Shown piece by piece: positions 63,971 through 64,000 of a DNA stretch of 64,000 nt (positions are counted from its first letter, which is position 1; each line of letters starts with the position of its first letter). The notes below the pieces were generated by a model, which was not told where the DNA came from, did not search any database, and saw only the letters and a program-made list of their open reading frames with translations. Origin of the DNA: Vulcanisaeta thermophila (GTDB lineage Archaea > Thermoproteota > Thermoprotei > Thermoproteales > Thermocladiaceae). A program made the position numbers and the translations under genes. Location of the stretch: positions 17,043 to 81,042 of the forward strand of contig NZ_BCLI01000007.1 of NCBI RefSeq assembly GCF_001748385.1. Direction: 5' to 3'.

Positions 63971-64000
63971 CATTAAATCAACCCCGAGTAAGGCGCCCCG

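Overview
The window is from a crenarchaeon, most likely a hyperthermophilic member of the Thermoproteales close to Vulcanisaeta or Caldivirga. This rests on lineage-typical genes (Nep1, TiaS, class I CCA-adding enzyme, Clp1/Grc3-type RNA kinase, translin, DUF2258, DUF373, DUF211, sulfide-type Thi4, isopentenyl phosphate kinase). It also rests on leaderless genes with a TATA element about 25 bases before the start codon, frequent GTG and TTG starts, and a tRNA gene with an intron outside the anticodon loop. The species assignment is inference.

Layout. 1-11.7 kb: the tail of isopentenyl phosphate kinase, then metabolic and information genes (ornithine cyclodeaminase family, a DUF59 and a TusA-like protein, Sua5, malate dehydrogenase, Thi4, ThyX) and an archaeal ATPase. 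11.7-24.4 kb: a cell-surface polysaccharide island with a flippase, two DUF2079 membrane proteins, four glycosyltransferases, a frameshifted FkbM methyltransferase and remnants of further genes. The plus strand is strikingly poor in G and T in parts of this island. 24.4-43.9 kb: housekeeping genes, including tRNA-Ala, an RNA kinase, glycerate 2-kinase, translin, a succinate dehydrogenase operon (sdhABCD), coiled-coil and DUF373 proteins, hexulose-phosphate synthase, the CCA-adding enzyme, an antiporter, a sugar-phosphate nucleotidyltransferase and ribosomal protein S13. 43.9-44.4 kb: a decayed TnpB 3' end. 44.4-62.2 kb: Nep1, GlmS with a GlmU-like partner, PCNA, TiaS, aconitase X, a CobQ-like protein with swapped domains, PolB, lipid and regulator genes, and glutamate dehydrogenase.

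62.2-64.0 kb is the most unusual part. After an intron-containing tRNA-Asn lies a TnpB-like RuvC protein that starts almost directly at RuvC-I, so it lacks the usual N-terminal half, but keeps the three acidic catalytic positions and the zinc ribbon. It is embedded in GC-rich DNA full of near-perfect hairpins: several within the last third of its reading frame, a three-way-junction-like structure covering its ribosome binding site, and a row of hairpins further upstream, two of which share a 17-base loop. Together these make a candidate undescribed RNA-protein or transposon-derived system.

How the genes work together: sdhABCD, malate dehydrogenase and glutamate dehydrogenase serve central carbon and nitrogen flow. 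GlmS, the two nucleotidyltransferases, the flippase and the glycosyltransferases fit a surface glycan pathway. Isopentenyl phosphate kinase and aconitase X (a possible phosphomevalonate dehydratase subunit) both fit the archaeal mevalonate route. PCNA and PolB are replication partners, and both carry acidic N-terminal tails.
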